Source: Bacillota bacterium (GTDB taxonomy: Bacteria; Bacillota; Clostridia; Christensenellales; SZUA-584). From it: DNA of 16,649 nt. Under the pieces are notes generated by a model. The model searched no databases. It worked only from the letters and a program-made list of their open reading frames with translations, and was not told where the DNA came from. Both the position numbers and the translations under genes were made by a program. Shown one piece after another: positions 7,009-14,882 of this stretch (its first letter is position 1; every line of letters begins with the position of its first letter). Location: positions 1-16,649 of the forward strand of contig JAEZHF010000064.1 of NCBI GenBank assembly GCA_023416745.1, in the 5' to 3' direction.

Positions 7009-7650
7009 TCAGCAAATATTCTCCCGATATCCGCTTCTGAAAATCATTAATGCTTTTGTTTCATCGATTGCACCGATCTCAAGCGCCAATTGATATTCCC
7101 TGCGTATCTCCTTGTTCTCGCAACCGTTCCGGCTCTTTCTCCTGGTACGAAGCATAGGTCACATGCAGTGTCTTCTTGCGCCCAGAGTTCTTCCGGTTTC
7201 CCGTATAGACTCTTCCGCATTCTCCGCAGATCACTTTTCTGGATAGCAGGTAGACCTCCTTGGCGTTATTGCATGTCCTGATTTTCTTGCGCGATTCCAT
7301 CTTTTTGAGAGCCAACCGGTAGTCCTCTTCGGTAATTATCAGAGGCATACAACCTCTTCGATACGATCCATCTCTTCAATATGCATATACAGGTGGCTGT
7401 TTCTCTTGCCGTCAATATTTTCAGAAGGCATGCGGTTGAAGTTGTATACCCCGGTATATCGTTCATTTCTCAAAATGCTTGAAGTGGAGCCTTTACCAAA
7501 AGGTTTGCCAGCCTTGGTGATAACCCTTGAGCATTGAGCGCATCAGCGATGCTGCCGTAACCGGACCTTCAATATACATCTTAAATATCATCCCGACGAC
7601 TTTTCGTTCAGCTTCCGTTTTATATTCAAGGCTGTCAAATATCTTGACAC
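7009..7650 (-). pseudogene. Large serine recombinase, decayed C-terminal half
   Basis: Reading the minus strand with frame changes gives the recombinase domain and zinc-ribbon region of a large serine recombinase. The pieces in order are FDSLEYKTEAERKVVGMIF, then YGSIADALNAQG, then KAGKPFGKGSTSSILRNERY, then MPLIITEEDYRLALKKM, then LLSRKVICGECGRVYTGN (half of a Zn-ribbon CxxC), then NKEIRREYQLALEIGAIDE ending at a stop at 7009-7011. At least four frameshifts separate these pieces, at about 7560, 7520, 7350 and 7130. The N-terminal catalytic domain with its serine is absent. Such enzymes integrate phages and conjugative or mobilizable elements, so this is a remnant of a former mobile element between the sugar locus and the glycosylation locus. 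No att core or other element genes were recognised. Confidence 0.8.
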
Positions 7651-7870
7651 AGACTCCAAAGAAGCAGGAAGACTTATTCTCCCACTATCAAAATACCTTA
7701 GACAAACACTAGACTATGACATCCCAAGCGGAACCATTCCGCTTAGTAAAGAGATGAGAGCGTTGTCATGGCGGAGCTTGGTGTGCTGCCTTCTGGCAAG
7801 CTAAGAGAATTATTGGCATTGCAATAACGTGTTTATATGCTTTTATAAATGGCTACCGAAAGAGAATGCT
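7651..7870. other. Degraded non-coding interval beside the recombinase remnant
   Basis: No intact gene is visible. On the plus strand an open stretch (about 7661-7765) reads LILPLSKYLRQTLDYDIPSG and on to KEMRALS. After a frame change it continues as MAELGVLPSGKLRELLALQ, ending at the stop at 7825-7827. The pieces look like the end of a broken plus-strand gene, but I do not recognise the family. It may be part of the same decayed element. Confidence 0.4.
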
Positions 7871-8161
7871 CTATGGCACCCTATACTGAAAAACAGCAAA
7901 AAGACATTCTATTTCAATAGTTGACGTCCCACGCATATAATTGTAGTATTTTTGGTAACCCTCATTGAACTTATCGTCAAAATACATGTCGTGTTCTGGC
8001 TTCTCAAAGACGTCGGCAGATGAAGTATCGGGTTGCGTTTGGGTTGCCATTGATGACGGCTGATAGCTCTTATCTAGCTCATTGATCGGCGGGGTACGTA
8101 CACAAGCCGTCATTACCGCTGATATCATAATTACGAGCAAAATGGTACACTTGTGATTCAT
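7871..8161 (-). CDS. Small putative lipoprotein
   Basis: This 96-residue protein starts with a lipoprotein signal peptide: a short basic start (MNHK), a hydrophobic stretch (ILLVIMISAVM) and a lipobox-like MTAC ending at C20. The mature part is short, polar and rich in Ser, Thr and acidic residues (STATQTQ-like stretch, then EKPEHDMYFDDKFNEGYQKY). It would be anchored to the outer face of the membrane. ATG 8161 is preferred; a GTG at 8176 overlaps the ribosome binding site GTGAGG. The last 17 or so residues (IEIECLFAVFQYRVP) change character to hydrophobic. They abut the decayed interval, so the original C-terminus may have been lost and replaced by read-through. I recognise no family. Confidence 0.6.
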   Translation of the reverse strand: MNHKCTILLVIMISAVMTACVRTPPINELDKSYQPSSMATQTQPDTSSADVFEKPEHDMYFDDKFNEGYQKYYNYMRGTSTIEIECLFAVFQYRVP

Positions 8162-8176
8162 CGCATTGTACCTCAC

Positions 8177-8420
8177 TAATAATTCCCGGCAGCCTCATTT
8201 TATTATTCCATGACTCTAACAATATTTTACCTTATTTGGTATACATCTGAAAAGAGCCTGATTTGAAATATTTATGTTGCAATAGCGTAACCCACCGCAG
8301 TAGTGCTTGAGCAGCACCGCCAGCAGCAACAGTGATGTTTGGTCCTTCGCATGCAGCGCCCCCTTTTGTTGTCAGTCCGTTATTTACATTTCCGGATTAA
8401 GCATTTAATATCGCTTGGGC
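8177..8420. other. Intergenic interval without a recognisable gene
   Basis: No gene, promoter or terminator is convincing here. A minus-strand frame of 54 codons (8232-8396) is open and contains GGAACEGPNITVAAGGAAQ, but it lacks an ATG and a ribosome binding site and matches nothing I know. It could be a gene remnant or chance. No hairpin with T-run was seen after the glycosyltransferase stop at 8421. Confidence 0.4.
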
Positions 8421-9260
8421 TCATTTGATCAGCTGGTTGTACTGTCCGGTAAAAAAGTTTTTGTGCCACTTGCTTTCATGGATGGAAACAAGTGCTTTGA
8501 TGCCCATCGCCCCATATTGCTTGACCAACCCGTTGAAGTTGACCATGACGTTACCCTTCATGTCCAGCCGCTGACCTGCCACCGCGTGATAGACGACGGA
8601 GTTGTAGTTGATCTTGGGATGCCAGTTCCGCTTTGTACCGTAGTAGTAATAGTAACCAAGAAGCATGCTGTCATCTTCAAAACATTGTCGGCCTCTTAAG
8701 AACGCGGTATTGTAGCCGCCTGTTTCTTTCAATATCGCAGATACATGCACGCAGGGACAAGTAAACCCGCGAACCACCTGATCCGTCTTCAGGTCTGTCA
8801 GGAAATCGTCAAAGTCATGCATCCCTTCCTGCACAGTCGCCTTCTTATTCAGGAACGGCATATTGCCCTTTTGGTCAACGATCCCGCAGCTGACCAACGG
8901 CTCGTCGTGGCTTTCCAGATATTCCACCAGCGCATCCTCCCAGTGAGGTGCGAATATCATGTCCGGATGGATCTCGCTGATATACTGTGTGTCGGGCAGG
9001 TTCGCCCAGATATATTCAAAACACTTCTGCCGTCCCACCGTTGTCCCCACGTTCACCGCGTCCCCGATAACATGGACATCCAGCGTAAAAGGCTTCAGCT
9101 CCTCCCTCAGCCGCTCGTTGTCCATTATACCCTGATTGTAGATCACAACAGTTCTGTAAGTGCTTTTTTCCAGCGACTTTAAGCAGACGGACGTCAGTAT
9201 GCTGTCCTCATTTTCCTTACCTTCACGCTGAAGGAACAGCAAAGTGTGTACCAGTTTCAT
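8421..9260 (-). CDS. Glycosyltransferase, GT-A fold (family 2-like)
   Basis: This 279-residue protein resembles small GT-A glycosyltransferases. It has an N-terminal nucleotide-sugar domain, VNVGTTVGRQKCFEYIW (about 69-85) in the donor-binding region, and SEIHPDMIFAP, where H98-P99-D100 takes the place of the DxD metal motif. CFEDDSMLLGYYYYYG (E195-D196-D197) is in the position of the acceptor/base motif. No membrane segment is evident, so it acts in the cytoplasm. ATG 9260 follows AAGGAGAGAAGG and overlaps the capG stop by ATGA, indicating translational coupling. It is the last gene of the cap/glycosyltransferase run, so it is a candidate for transferring the N-acetyl-L-fucosamine made by its neighbours. 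That assignment is inference. The fold is fairly sure; donor and acceptor are unknown. Confidence 0.8.
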   Translation of the reverse strand: MKLVHTLLFLQREGKENEDSILTSVCLKSLEKSTYRTVVIYNQGIMDNERLREELKPFTLDVHVIGDAVNVGTTVGRQKCFEYIWANLPDTQYISEIHPDMIFAPHWEDALVEYLESHDEPLVSCGIVDQKGNMPFLNKKATVQEGMHDFDDFLTDLKTDQVVRGFTCPCVHVSAILKETGGYNTAFLRGRQCFEDDSMLLGYYYYYGTKRNWHPKINYNSVVYHAVAGQRLDMKGNVMVNFNGLVKQYGAMGIKALVSIHESKWHKNFFTGQYNQLIK

Positions 9261-10441
9261 TCTTCCTTCTCTCCTTTATTGGCTTTGGGGTGCTCGCCTG
9301 CGGCAGCGCCGTCCGGCGGCTTCCTCCATGTATTGCGATTAACGAGCTTCGCATAGCTCTGGACGATTCTGACCACTTTGGCGGATACATTGGCGTCTGT
9401 GTAATCCGCCACCGGTGCGGCAGGCTCTTTATTGGCACGCATCGACACCGCAAGTTCAATGGCCTGCAGCAGGTCTTTCTCCGTTGTGCCGGCGATCACG
9501 ATCGCTCCCGCGTCCAGCACCTCGGGGCGTTCGGTGGATGTCCTCAAAAGCACAGCAGCAAACCCCAGTATCGCGCTCTCCTCCGACAGCGTACCGCTGT
9601 CCGACAGCACGCAGTGCGCGTCCGTCTGCAAACGGCAGTAGTCGGAAAACCCAAACGGCTTCGTCCGTTTCACCAACGGGTGAAACACAAAGCCGCGGCT
9701 CTCAATTTGCTGGAAGCTCCGCGGATGCACCGAGTACACCACCGGCATGCGGTACACCTCTGCCGCCGTGTTAATCGCGTTCATCAGCGACAGGAAGGCA
9801 AACTCGTCGTCGATGTTTTCCTCGCGGTGCGCGGACACCAGCAGATATTCGCCTAGCTTCACGCCCAGCCGTTCGAGCACGCAGCTCTCTGCAATAGCCG
9901 CAGCCTGGTTTTGCAGTACCTCACGCATCGGAGATCCCGTCACGAATATGCTGTCCTTGGGCAGTCCCTCAGCCAGCAGGTAACGGCGGGCATGTTCGGT
10001 GTAGGCCAAATTAATGTCCGCCACGTGATCCACGATGCGGCGGTTGATTTCCTCCGGAACGTTGAAGTCGAAGCAGCGATTGCCCGCCTCCATATGAAAT
10101 ATGGGAATCTTCAGCCGTTTTGCGGGTATCACGCACAGCGCGGAGTTGGTGTCACCCAGCACCACCAGCGCATCCGGCTGCTCCTTGCGCATCACGCCAT
10201 ATGTTGCCGATATGATATTGCCCATGGTTTCACCGAGATGCTGCCCCGCGCAGTCCAAACAGTAATTGGGCGATCTCAGCCCCAGGTCTTCGAAAAACAC
10301 ACCGTTTAAGCTGTGCGCCCAGTTCTGCCCTGTGTGTACCAGCACGTGTTCAAAATACCGGTCAAACGCCTTGATGCAGGCGGACAACCGGATGATTTCG
10401 GGCCGCGTGCCAATCACGGTCATCACCTTGAGTCTGTCCAT
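9257..10441 (-). CDS. capG: UDP-N-acetylglucosamine 2-epimerase-type enzyme (CapG/FnlC, UDP-L-FucNAc synthesis)
   Basis: This 394-residue protein is a non-hydrolysing UDP-GlcNAc 2-epimerase homologue (WecB fold). It starts MDRLKVMTVIGTRPEIIRLS. The usual catalytic residues are present: D97 (LGDTNS), E118 (HMEAGNR), E131 (VPEEINRR) and H205 (SAHREEN); SDSGT and the EE pair (280-288) bind the nucleotide. Because it directly follows capE and capF, it should catalyse the last step, epimerising UDP-N-acetyl-L-pneumosamine at C2 to UDP-N-acetyl-L-fucosamine. The open frame runs upstream to 10519, but ATG 10441 has AGGAG six bases before it and matches the family start. The gap to capF is 22 bases, and the stop overlaps the next glycosyltransferase start. 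The C-terminal tail after about 370 is low-complexity and charged. Confidence 0.92.
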   Translation of the reverse strand: MDRLKVMTVIGTRPEIIRLSACIKAFDRYFEHVLVHTGQNWAHSLNGVFFEDLGLRSPNYCLDCAGQHLGETMGNIISATYGVMRKEQPDALVVLGDTNSALCVIPAKRLKIPIFHMEAGNRCFDFNVPEEINRRIVDHVADINLAYTEHARRYLLAEGLPKDSIFVTGSPMREVLQNQAAAIAESCVLERLGVKLGEYLLVSAHREENIDDEFAFLSLMNAINTAAEVYRMPVVYSVHPRSFQQIESRGFVFHPLVKRTKPFGFSDYCRLQTDAHCVLSDSGTLSEESAILGFAAVLLRTSTERPEVLDAGAIVIAGTTEKDLLQAIELAVSMRANKEPAAPVADYTDANVSAKVVRIVQSYAKLVNRNTWRKPPDGAAAGEHPKANKGEKEE

Positions 10442-10463
10442 TCGTCTCTCCTGCGCGCCACTT

Positions 10464-11573
10464 TCAATCATCCATCTTGGCAGCGAATGTATCCGGATGC
10501 TGCGGGTCGAATACTTCACTGGCCCATATCAGCATTATCATGTCGTCCGCACCCGTGTTCGTCACGGCGTGGATATATCCGGGCGGAATCGTCACCGCCT
10601 GCGGCTCAGTCGCGGAAACGGGGTATTCGTGCACGCTGTCCCCGCCCAGCTTTTTCAGCCGGATGACACCTTCGCCGCCTATCACGAAGAAAGTCTCCGT
10701 CTTGGACTGGTGCCAATGGCCGCCCTTGGTCACGCCAGGCCTTGCGGTGTTGACGGACACCTGCCCGCCCGCGAGGGATTTGACACACTCCGCAAATGCG
10801 CCGCGCTCGTCGCGGTGCATAGCCAGCGGCTGCGCCAGCGCGCTTTCGGGCAGATAAGTCAGGTAAGTGGCAAACAGCTGACGGGTCAGCGAATCGCTCA
10901 CGTCCGGCACGTACAGCCGCGGCCTGCCGGTAAAGCCTTCAATAATCCGCGCCAGATGCCCCACCGACAGGTGGTACGTTCCGGGCACCATGCAGTATTC
11001 ACCCGGTTTCTCCGCACAGCCGCGCATCGCGCGCGCAAACGCCGAAACCACATCGTCAATGTACGCCAGCTCTATCACCTTATCCGGGTCGTCAACGCGC
11101 AGCGGCATCCCCCGTACCGCGTTGTGGCAGAACGTGGCCACCACGCTGTTGTAATGCGGCGCACACCACTTGCCGAACACGCCCGGAAGCCGGTACACAT
11201 AGACCAAAGCACCCGTCGCCGCCGCGTAGTCGAAGATTAGCGCCTCTGCCTGCTTCTTGCTTTGGCCGTATGCGTTATTCAAACGCGCCTGAATTGAAGA
11301 TGACATCAGCACCGGCGCGTGGTTGCGCTGCCGCATCAGGCTATCCAGCAGCCGCGCCATGAAGGCCACGTTATCCTCAAAGCCCGCGTCGTCCGGCGGC
11401 CTGTTCACGCCCGCCAGATGAAACACGAAATCGCACGCGCTCGCGTACGCGTCCAGCAGTGCCGGGTCATTATCCCTGTCGTACTTCAGCGGTTCCCCAA
11501 GGTCGTTCGCTTCTATGTATGCACAAAGGTTTTTGCCGATAAACCCGTCCGCACCCGTTACAAGCAGCTTCAT
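10464..11573 (-). CDS. capF: Bifunctional SDR-cupin reductase (CapF/FnlB, UDP-L-FucNAc synthesis)
   Basis: This 369-residue protein joins an N-terminal extended short-chain dehydrogenase domain to a C-terminal cupin, the arrangement specific to CapF/FnlB. The nucleotide loop TGADGFIG is at 6-13 and the YGQSK catalytic motif at 102-106. The cupin (about 250-369) carries the likely zinc ligands H286 and H288 (GGHWHQ), E293 and H335 (PGYIHAV). In Staphylococcus aureus CapF the cupin epimerises and the SDR domain reduces the CapE product to UDP-N-acetyl-L-talosamine-type sugar (UDP-L-pneumosamine). ATG 11573 follows GGAGGGGG and overlaps the capE stop by ATGA. The identification is strong because of the domain fusion and the flanking capE and capG. 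Confidence 0.94.
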   Translation of the reverse strand: MKLLVTGADGFIGKNLCAYIEANDLGEPLKYDRDNDPALLDAYASACDFVFHLAGVNRPPDDAGFEDNVAFMARLLDSLMRQRNHAPVLMSSSIQARLNNAYGQSKKQAEALIFDYAAATGALVYVYRLPGVFGKWCAPHYNSVVATFCHNAVRGMPLRVDDPDKVIELAYIDDVVSAFARAMRGCAEKPGEYCMVPGTYHLSVGHLARIIEGFTGRPRLYVPDVSDSLTRQLFATYLTYLPESALAQPLAMHRDERGAFAECVKSLAGGQVSVNTARPGVTKGGHWHQSKTETFFVIGGEGVIRLKKLGGDSVHEYPVSATEPQAVTIPPGYIHAVTNTGADDMIMLIWASEVFDPQHPDTFAAKMDD

Positions 11574-12586
11574 TTCCCCCTCCAGCTTAATAGCTCTTTT
11601 GCTACATACTCACAGCCGAGCAGCGTTTGAATAAGCTCCTGCTCAGTCAGGCGGTGTGTGTTGCTCGAGTTGTACTCCTCCATGTTTGCAACCTGCCGGT
11701 TGCCGCTGCTGAAATACTTGGCGTAGTTTAAGTCGCTGGTGTCCGCGGGTATACGGAAGAAATTCCCCATATCCAATGCGGCTGCCCGTTCTTCGCGCGT
11801 CAGCAGCGTTTCGTGTATCTTCTCGCCCATTCTGACGCCGATTACTCTCACCTCATTGTCCGCCTCAAACAGCTTTTTTAGTGCCTGCGCCAGCTCGCCG
11901 ATGGTGCTGGCGGGAGACTTCTTCACCATCAGGTCGCCCGGCAGTGCGTTCTCAAACGCGAACAGTACGAGGTCGATGGCCTCATCAAGATTCATCAGGA
12001 ATCGCGTCATTCCGGGGTCGGTCAGCGTCAGCGGCTCGCCCGCCTTGATCTGGGTGATGAACAACGGTATTACCGACCCGCGCGACGCCATTACGTTGCC
12101 GTAGCGCGTGCCGCAGATCAGCGTATCCCGGCTAGAGCGGGACCTCGCGATGAACGCCTTCTCCATCAGCGCCTTGGACATGCCCATCGCGTTGATGGGG
12201 TACACCGCTTTGTCGGTGGACAGACACACCACCTTGCGCACGCCCGCTTCGATGGCCGCGGTCAGCACGTTCTCCGCACCCTGCACGTTGGTCTTCACGG
12301 CCTCCATCGGGAAGAACTCACAGCTGGGCACCTGCTTTAATGCCGCCGCGTGAAATATATAGTCCACCCCATAGACTGCATTTCGGACGCCGGATATGTC
12401 GCGTACATCTCCTAGCATGAACTTGAGCTTTGGGCTCCCAAAATCCTTGCGCATGTCATCCTGCTTCTTTTCATCGCGTGAAAAAATGCGGATCTCCCCG
12501 ATATCCGTATCGATGAACCGCCTGACCACCGCATTGCCAAACGAGCCCGTACCGCCGGTGATCAGCAGCGTTTTGTCTTTGAACAT
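11570..12586 (-). CDS. capE: UDP-GlcNAc 4,6-dehydratase / 5-epimerase (CapE/FnlA)
   Basis: This is the first enzyme of UDP-N-acetyl-L-fucosamine synthesis, an inverting NADP-dependent dehydratase of the SDR superfamily. From MFKDK it is 338 residues. The nucleotide motif TGGTGSFG is at 10-17, DVRD at 60-63, and the active-site stretch STDKAVYPINAMGMSK at 123-138 has Met134 where most SDRs have Tyr, with K126 and K138, as in S. aureus CapE. Its length and sequence distinguish it from flagellar PseB, which lacks a CapF partner. The start is uncertain: ATG 12586 fits the family N-terminus, while ATG 12595 lies very near GGGAG and a TTG at 12604 is also in frame. It overlaps capF by ATGA. About 190 bases with two hairpins separate it from the CgeB-like gene, so a new promoter may start here. 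Confidence 0.94.
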   Translation of the reverse strand: MFKDKTLLITGGTGSFGNAVVRRFIDTDIGEIRIFSRDEKKQDDMRKDFGSPKLKFMLGDVRDISGVRNAVYGVDYIFHAAALKQVPSCEFFPMEAVKTNVQGAENVLTAAIEAGVRKVVCLSTDKAVYPINAMGMSKALMEKAFIARSRSSRDTLICGTRYGNVMASRGSVIPLFITQIKAGEPLTLTDPGMTRFLMNLDEAIDLVLFAFENALPGDLMVKKSPASTIGELAQALKKLFEADNEVRVIGVRMGEKIHETLLTREERAAALDMGNFFRIPADTSDLNYAKYFSSGNRQVANMEEYNSSNTHRLTEQELIQTLLGCEYVAKELLSWRGK

Positions 12587-12622
12587 GCCAAGCATTACTC
12601 CCAAAAAATCTTATGCGTCCGT

Positions 12623-12647
12623 GTCCGGATATTTCGCACAGCCGGAC
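12623..12647 (-). other. Hairpin in the capE leader
   Basis: GTCCGG (12623-12628) pairs with CCGGAC (12642-12647) around a 13-base loop, about 37 bases upstream of the capE start. No T-run follows it. It could be a leader structure of the capE mRNA or chance. Confidence 0.3.
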
Positions 12648-12723
12648 GGTATAGTTTATTCAGCCACCCCCCCGGTTGAAGCTTGTACCGTCCAAAAAAC
12701 ACAGCATGGAAAAAGCAAGGCGT

Positions 12724-12740
12724 GCCGAACAGCGTTCGGC
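12724..12740 (-). terminator. Possible terminator after the CgeB-like gene
   Basis: GCCGAAC and GTTCGGC form a perfect 7-bp stem with a 3-base loop. It starts 40 bases after the stop codon at 12781. On the minus strand the T-run (five Ts at 12714-12710) follows only after about nine bases, so termination may be inefficient. Confidence 0.5.
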
Positions 12741-12780
12741 TTCGTGCAAAGGAACCGTGTTTGTATTTGCCGACGCAGCC

Positions 12781-13749
12781 TCATCCTGCAGGGAACAACT
12801 TGCCGACGATCGTCTCGGCCCGTTGCCTGTAGGTGTGCTTCTGTGCCGTTATCAATGCGTTTTCCCGGACCCTGTTATAAGCGGCCGGTTCGCACATGTA
12901 ATACTCGACGATATCCAACGTCTCCTGTGGTGACGATGCATACACAAAGCCGTTTCCTGCCGGAAAGGCCTCCCGCATCGCCGGAGTGTCGTACGACAGG
13001 CCAAAGCCGCCCGAGCCCAGTATCTCAAACGCCCTTTTGATAATGGATTGCTCGTAGTTCTGCGGCACCAAATTGATGAAGCATCCGCTGAATATCTTGT
13101 GGATATGCTCATACGGAAAATGACCGTGGAAGCAGCTTCGGGGAAACTCCCTTCCGAATATTTTTGTATACGGATAATTTCTCGCGATGTAACCGTAGAA
13201 ATGCACCTCGCGGCCGCTGTCGAACAGCGGGTTGAACAGCACCCGCATCGATTTGTGGCGCAGGTGATCGGGGTTGGCTTGCGCCAGCGGGGTATACCAG
13301 CCTCCCACAAACGTGATCTTCCCTTCGTAGCCCTTGCTTTCCGGAGCCGGGTGATGCATGTCGGGGTTAGAGGCGAAGGGCAGCACATGGCAGGGTATGC
13401 CCATCTTTTCGATTCGCTCCCGCATGACGGGGCAGATGGTGAACACCGTATCCGGCTTGGTCAGACGAATGACGTTGATCTCAAGATAATCCCAGAGCAC
13501 CCCGTCCGTATCCCAATGAATATAATGTGCATTGGGTGAAGGCTTTCTACCGATCGCGGCCAGCATTTCCTGCTTGTAGAACGATGGCGTCCCCAGTGTC
13601 ATGAATATGTCCGGCTGCGCGTCGCTGATAGTCTGCTCGAGTTCAGCCACCGTTGCGGGATTGATACATACGGCTTCAAGTCCCGCTTTTCGGAATCCGG
13701 TTGCAAACTCCACGGAAAAGACATGGTCGCCATATATCAGAACTTTCAT
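12781..13749 (-). CDS. Glycosyltransferase of the CgeB (spore maturation protein) type
   Basis: This 322-residue protein looks like the CgeB/GT4-like group with a GT-B fold. The N-terminal domain starts MKVLIYGDHVFSVEFATGFR and includes HYIHWDTDG (about 75-83). A linker follows with LPFASNPDMHHP and the conserved ITFVGGWYTP, and the C-terminal donor site is KRAFEILGSGGFGLSYDTP (about 238-256), with E242 in the usual nucleotide-sugar position. CgeB is known in Bacillus subtilis from the cge operon that affects spore-surface polysaccharide. ATG 13749 follows AGGGGG at seven bases; an in-frame TTG at 13752 is less likely. It lies 36 bases downstream of the second TPR glycosyltransferase. A cytoplasmic role in building the glycan of the adjacent collagen-like protein is plausible but unproven. 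Confidence 0.82.
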   Translation of the reverse strand: MKVLIYGDHVFSVEFATGFRKAGLEAVCINPATVAELEQTISDAQPDIFMTLGTPSFYKQEMLAAIGRKPSPNAHYIHWDTDGVLWDYLEINVIRLTKPDTVFTICPVMRERIEKMGIPCHVLPFASNPDMHHPAPESKGYEGKITFVGGWYTPLAQANPDHLRHKSMRVLFNPLFDSGREVHFYGYIARNYPYTKIFGREFPRSCFHGHFPYEHIHKIFSGCFINLVPQNYEQSIIKRAFEILGSGGFGLSYDTPAMREAFPAGNGFVYASSPQETLDIVEYYMCEPAAYNRVRENALITAQKHTYRQRAETIVGKLFPAG

Positions 13750-13785
13750 CAAATATCCCCCTGTGATCCTGTGTCATTGCCTTGC

Positions 13786-14880
13786 TTAATGAGCCGTTTT
13801 CAGCCTGTCTTCAATCATCCTTAAATTGTTGATGAGCCGTTGGTCACCCGGGCTGAATTTGAGCGCCTCTCTCGCGTGCGCGGCGGCCCGCTCAAACATG
13901 TCCAGCCAATAGCACGCGATCGCGCCCAGATCGTTCGGCGTATAGTCCCAAGCCAGCCCCGCATTAACAAAGGTTTTTGAGCGTTCTGTGATCTTCAGCG
14001 CCGCCTCCACCATGCAGAACGTCAGCGGCCAATCGTGCAGCAGGTACCCCAGCTTGGCAAACTCCACGTATGCATCGCGCATATGCGGCGCCTCGGCGAT
14101 TGCCCGGTAATACCACGAGTACGCATCCTGTGTGCGGCCCAGCCTGTGCGCACTGATAGCCATCCACCGCATGGCCGCACAGCGTTCCTCGTTCCAGGTG
14201 GAAGTCGGCAGCTTGAGATAGGCCTTTAGCATATCGATGCATTTCTCCCACTCGCCCTTGTACATGTATTCGCGCCCCAGATAGTAATGCATGCGGCTGC
14301 ATTCCGGGTTTTCCTCCACCGCCATCTCCAGCAGCGGCAGGTATGACCCGCGGGATTTGCTGCTGTCCGGGTAGTGGTTCAGCACCACGCCGTCCAGTAA
14401 TACCGTCTTCTGCGGCTCGTTTTTCAGCCAGCACAGCCATTCGTGGATGGGATAATGCCATTTGAAGCCTTCGCGTGAGTGTATCTTGGAATAGTGGAAC
14501 TGCACATATGGCGTGCCATCCGCTTTTAAAGCCCAGTTGTAAAGATACTTGCCTGTGTTGGTGTCACTCTGCCACTTCTGATCAATGACGCCGCGCCAGC
14601 CCGGCTCGAACAGTTCGTCGAGGTCGGTGCAGACGCAGATGTCCACGTCCTTTGGCACGTGGTCCAGCGATATGTTGCGCGCCATGTCGAACCGCCACGG
14701 CTTCACCTCATCCACATACACCACTGCGCCCCGCTCGCGCAGCTTCTCCACCGTACCATCGGTGGACCCGGTATCCGTCACCACGATCATGTCGGCCTCG
14801 CCCATTGAGTCCATCCACCGGTCCACGAACTCTTCCTCGTTCTTACAGATGGCGTAAACGCAAACCTTGTATTTGCCCAC
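13786..14880 (-). CDS. Family 2 glycosyltransferase with TPR-like tail, copy 2
   Basis: This protein of about 364 residues has a GT-A catalytic domain (about 1-165) with CVYAICKNEEEFVDRWMDS at the start, DTGSTDGT in the nucleotide region and the DxD metal motif in TDLDELFEPGWR (D86, D88). IHEWLCW and LNHYPDSSKSRGSYLPLL follow. The tail (about 170-360) is helical with TPR-like units such as YYLGREYMYKGEWEKCIDML and the final ACYWLDMFERAAAHAREAL. The ATG at 14886 would overlap the upstream stop, but GTG 14880 is chosen: GGGGG lies seven bases before it, and it begins in register with the paralogue's TTG start. About 69 of 94 N-terminal positions are identical to copy 1 by eye. It probably transfers a sugar in the cytoplasm to a protein acceptor, as SgtA-type enzymes next to bclA genes are thought to do. 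The donor is unknown. Confidence 0.85.
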   Translation of the reverse strand: MGKYKVCVYAICKNEEEFVDRWMDSMGEADMIVVTDTGSTDGTVEKLRERGAVVYVDEVKPWRFDMARNISLDHVPKDVDICVCTDLDELFEPGWRGVIDQKWQSDTNTGKYLYNWALKADGTPYVQFHYSKIHSREGFKWHYPIHEWLCWLKNEPQKTVLLDGVVLNHYPDSSKSRGSYLPLLEMAVEENPECSRMHYYLGREYMYKGEWEKCIDMLKAYLKLPTSTWNEERCAAMRWMAISAHRLGRTQDAYSWYYRAIAEAPHMRDAYVEFAKLGYLLHDWPLTFCMVEAALKITERSKTFVNAGLAWDYTPNDLGAIACYWLDMFERAAAHAREALKFSPGDQRLINNLRMIEDRLKTAH

Positions 14881-14882
14881 AG

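Noticed and set aside
10055..10065. GGAACGTT resembling a LacI-type half operator
   Set aside because: It lies inside the capG coding region, has no palindromic partner and is far from any promoter.
10442..10519. N-terminal extension of the CapG open frame
   Set aside because: The AGGAG site and family homology both point to ATG 10441; the extension overlaps the capF end without any signature.
10266..11240. 324-codon open frame on the plus strand
   Set aside because: It lies antisense to capF and capG, has no recognisable motif (Arg/His-rich shadow composition) and lacks a ribosome binding site; the minus-strand genes are certain.
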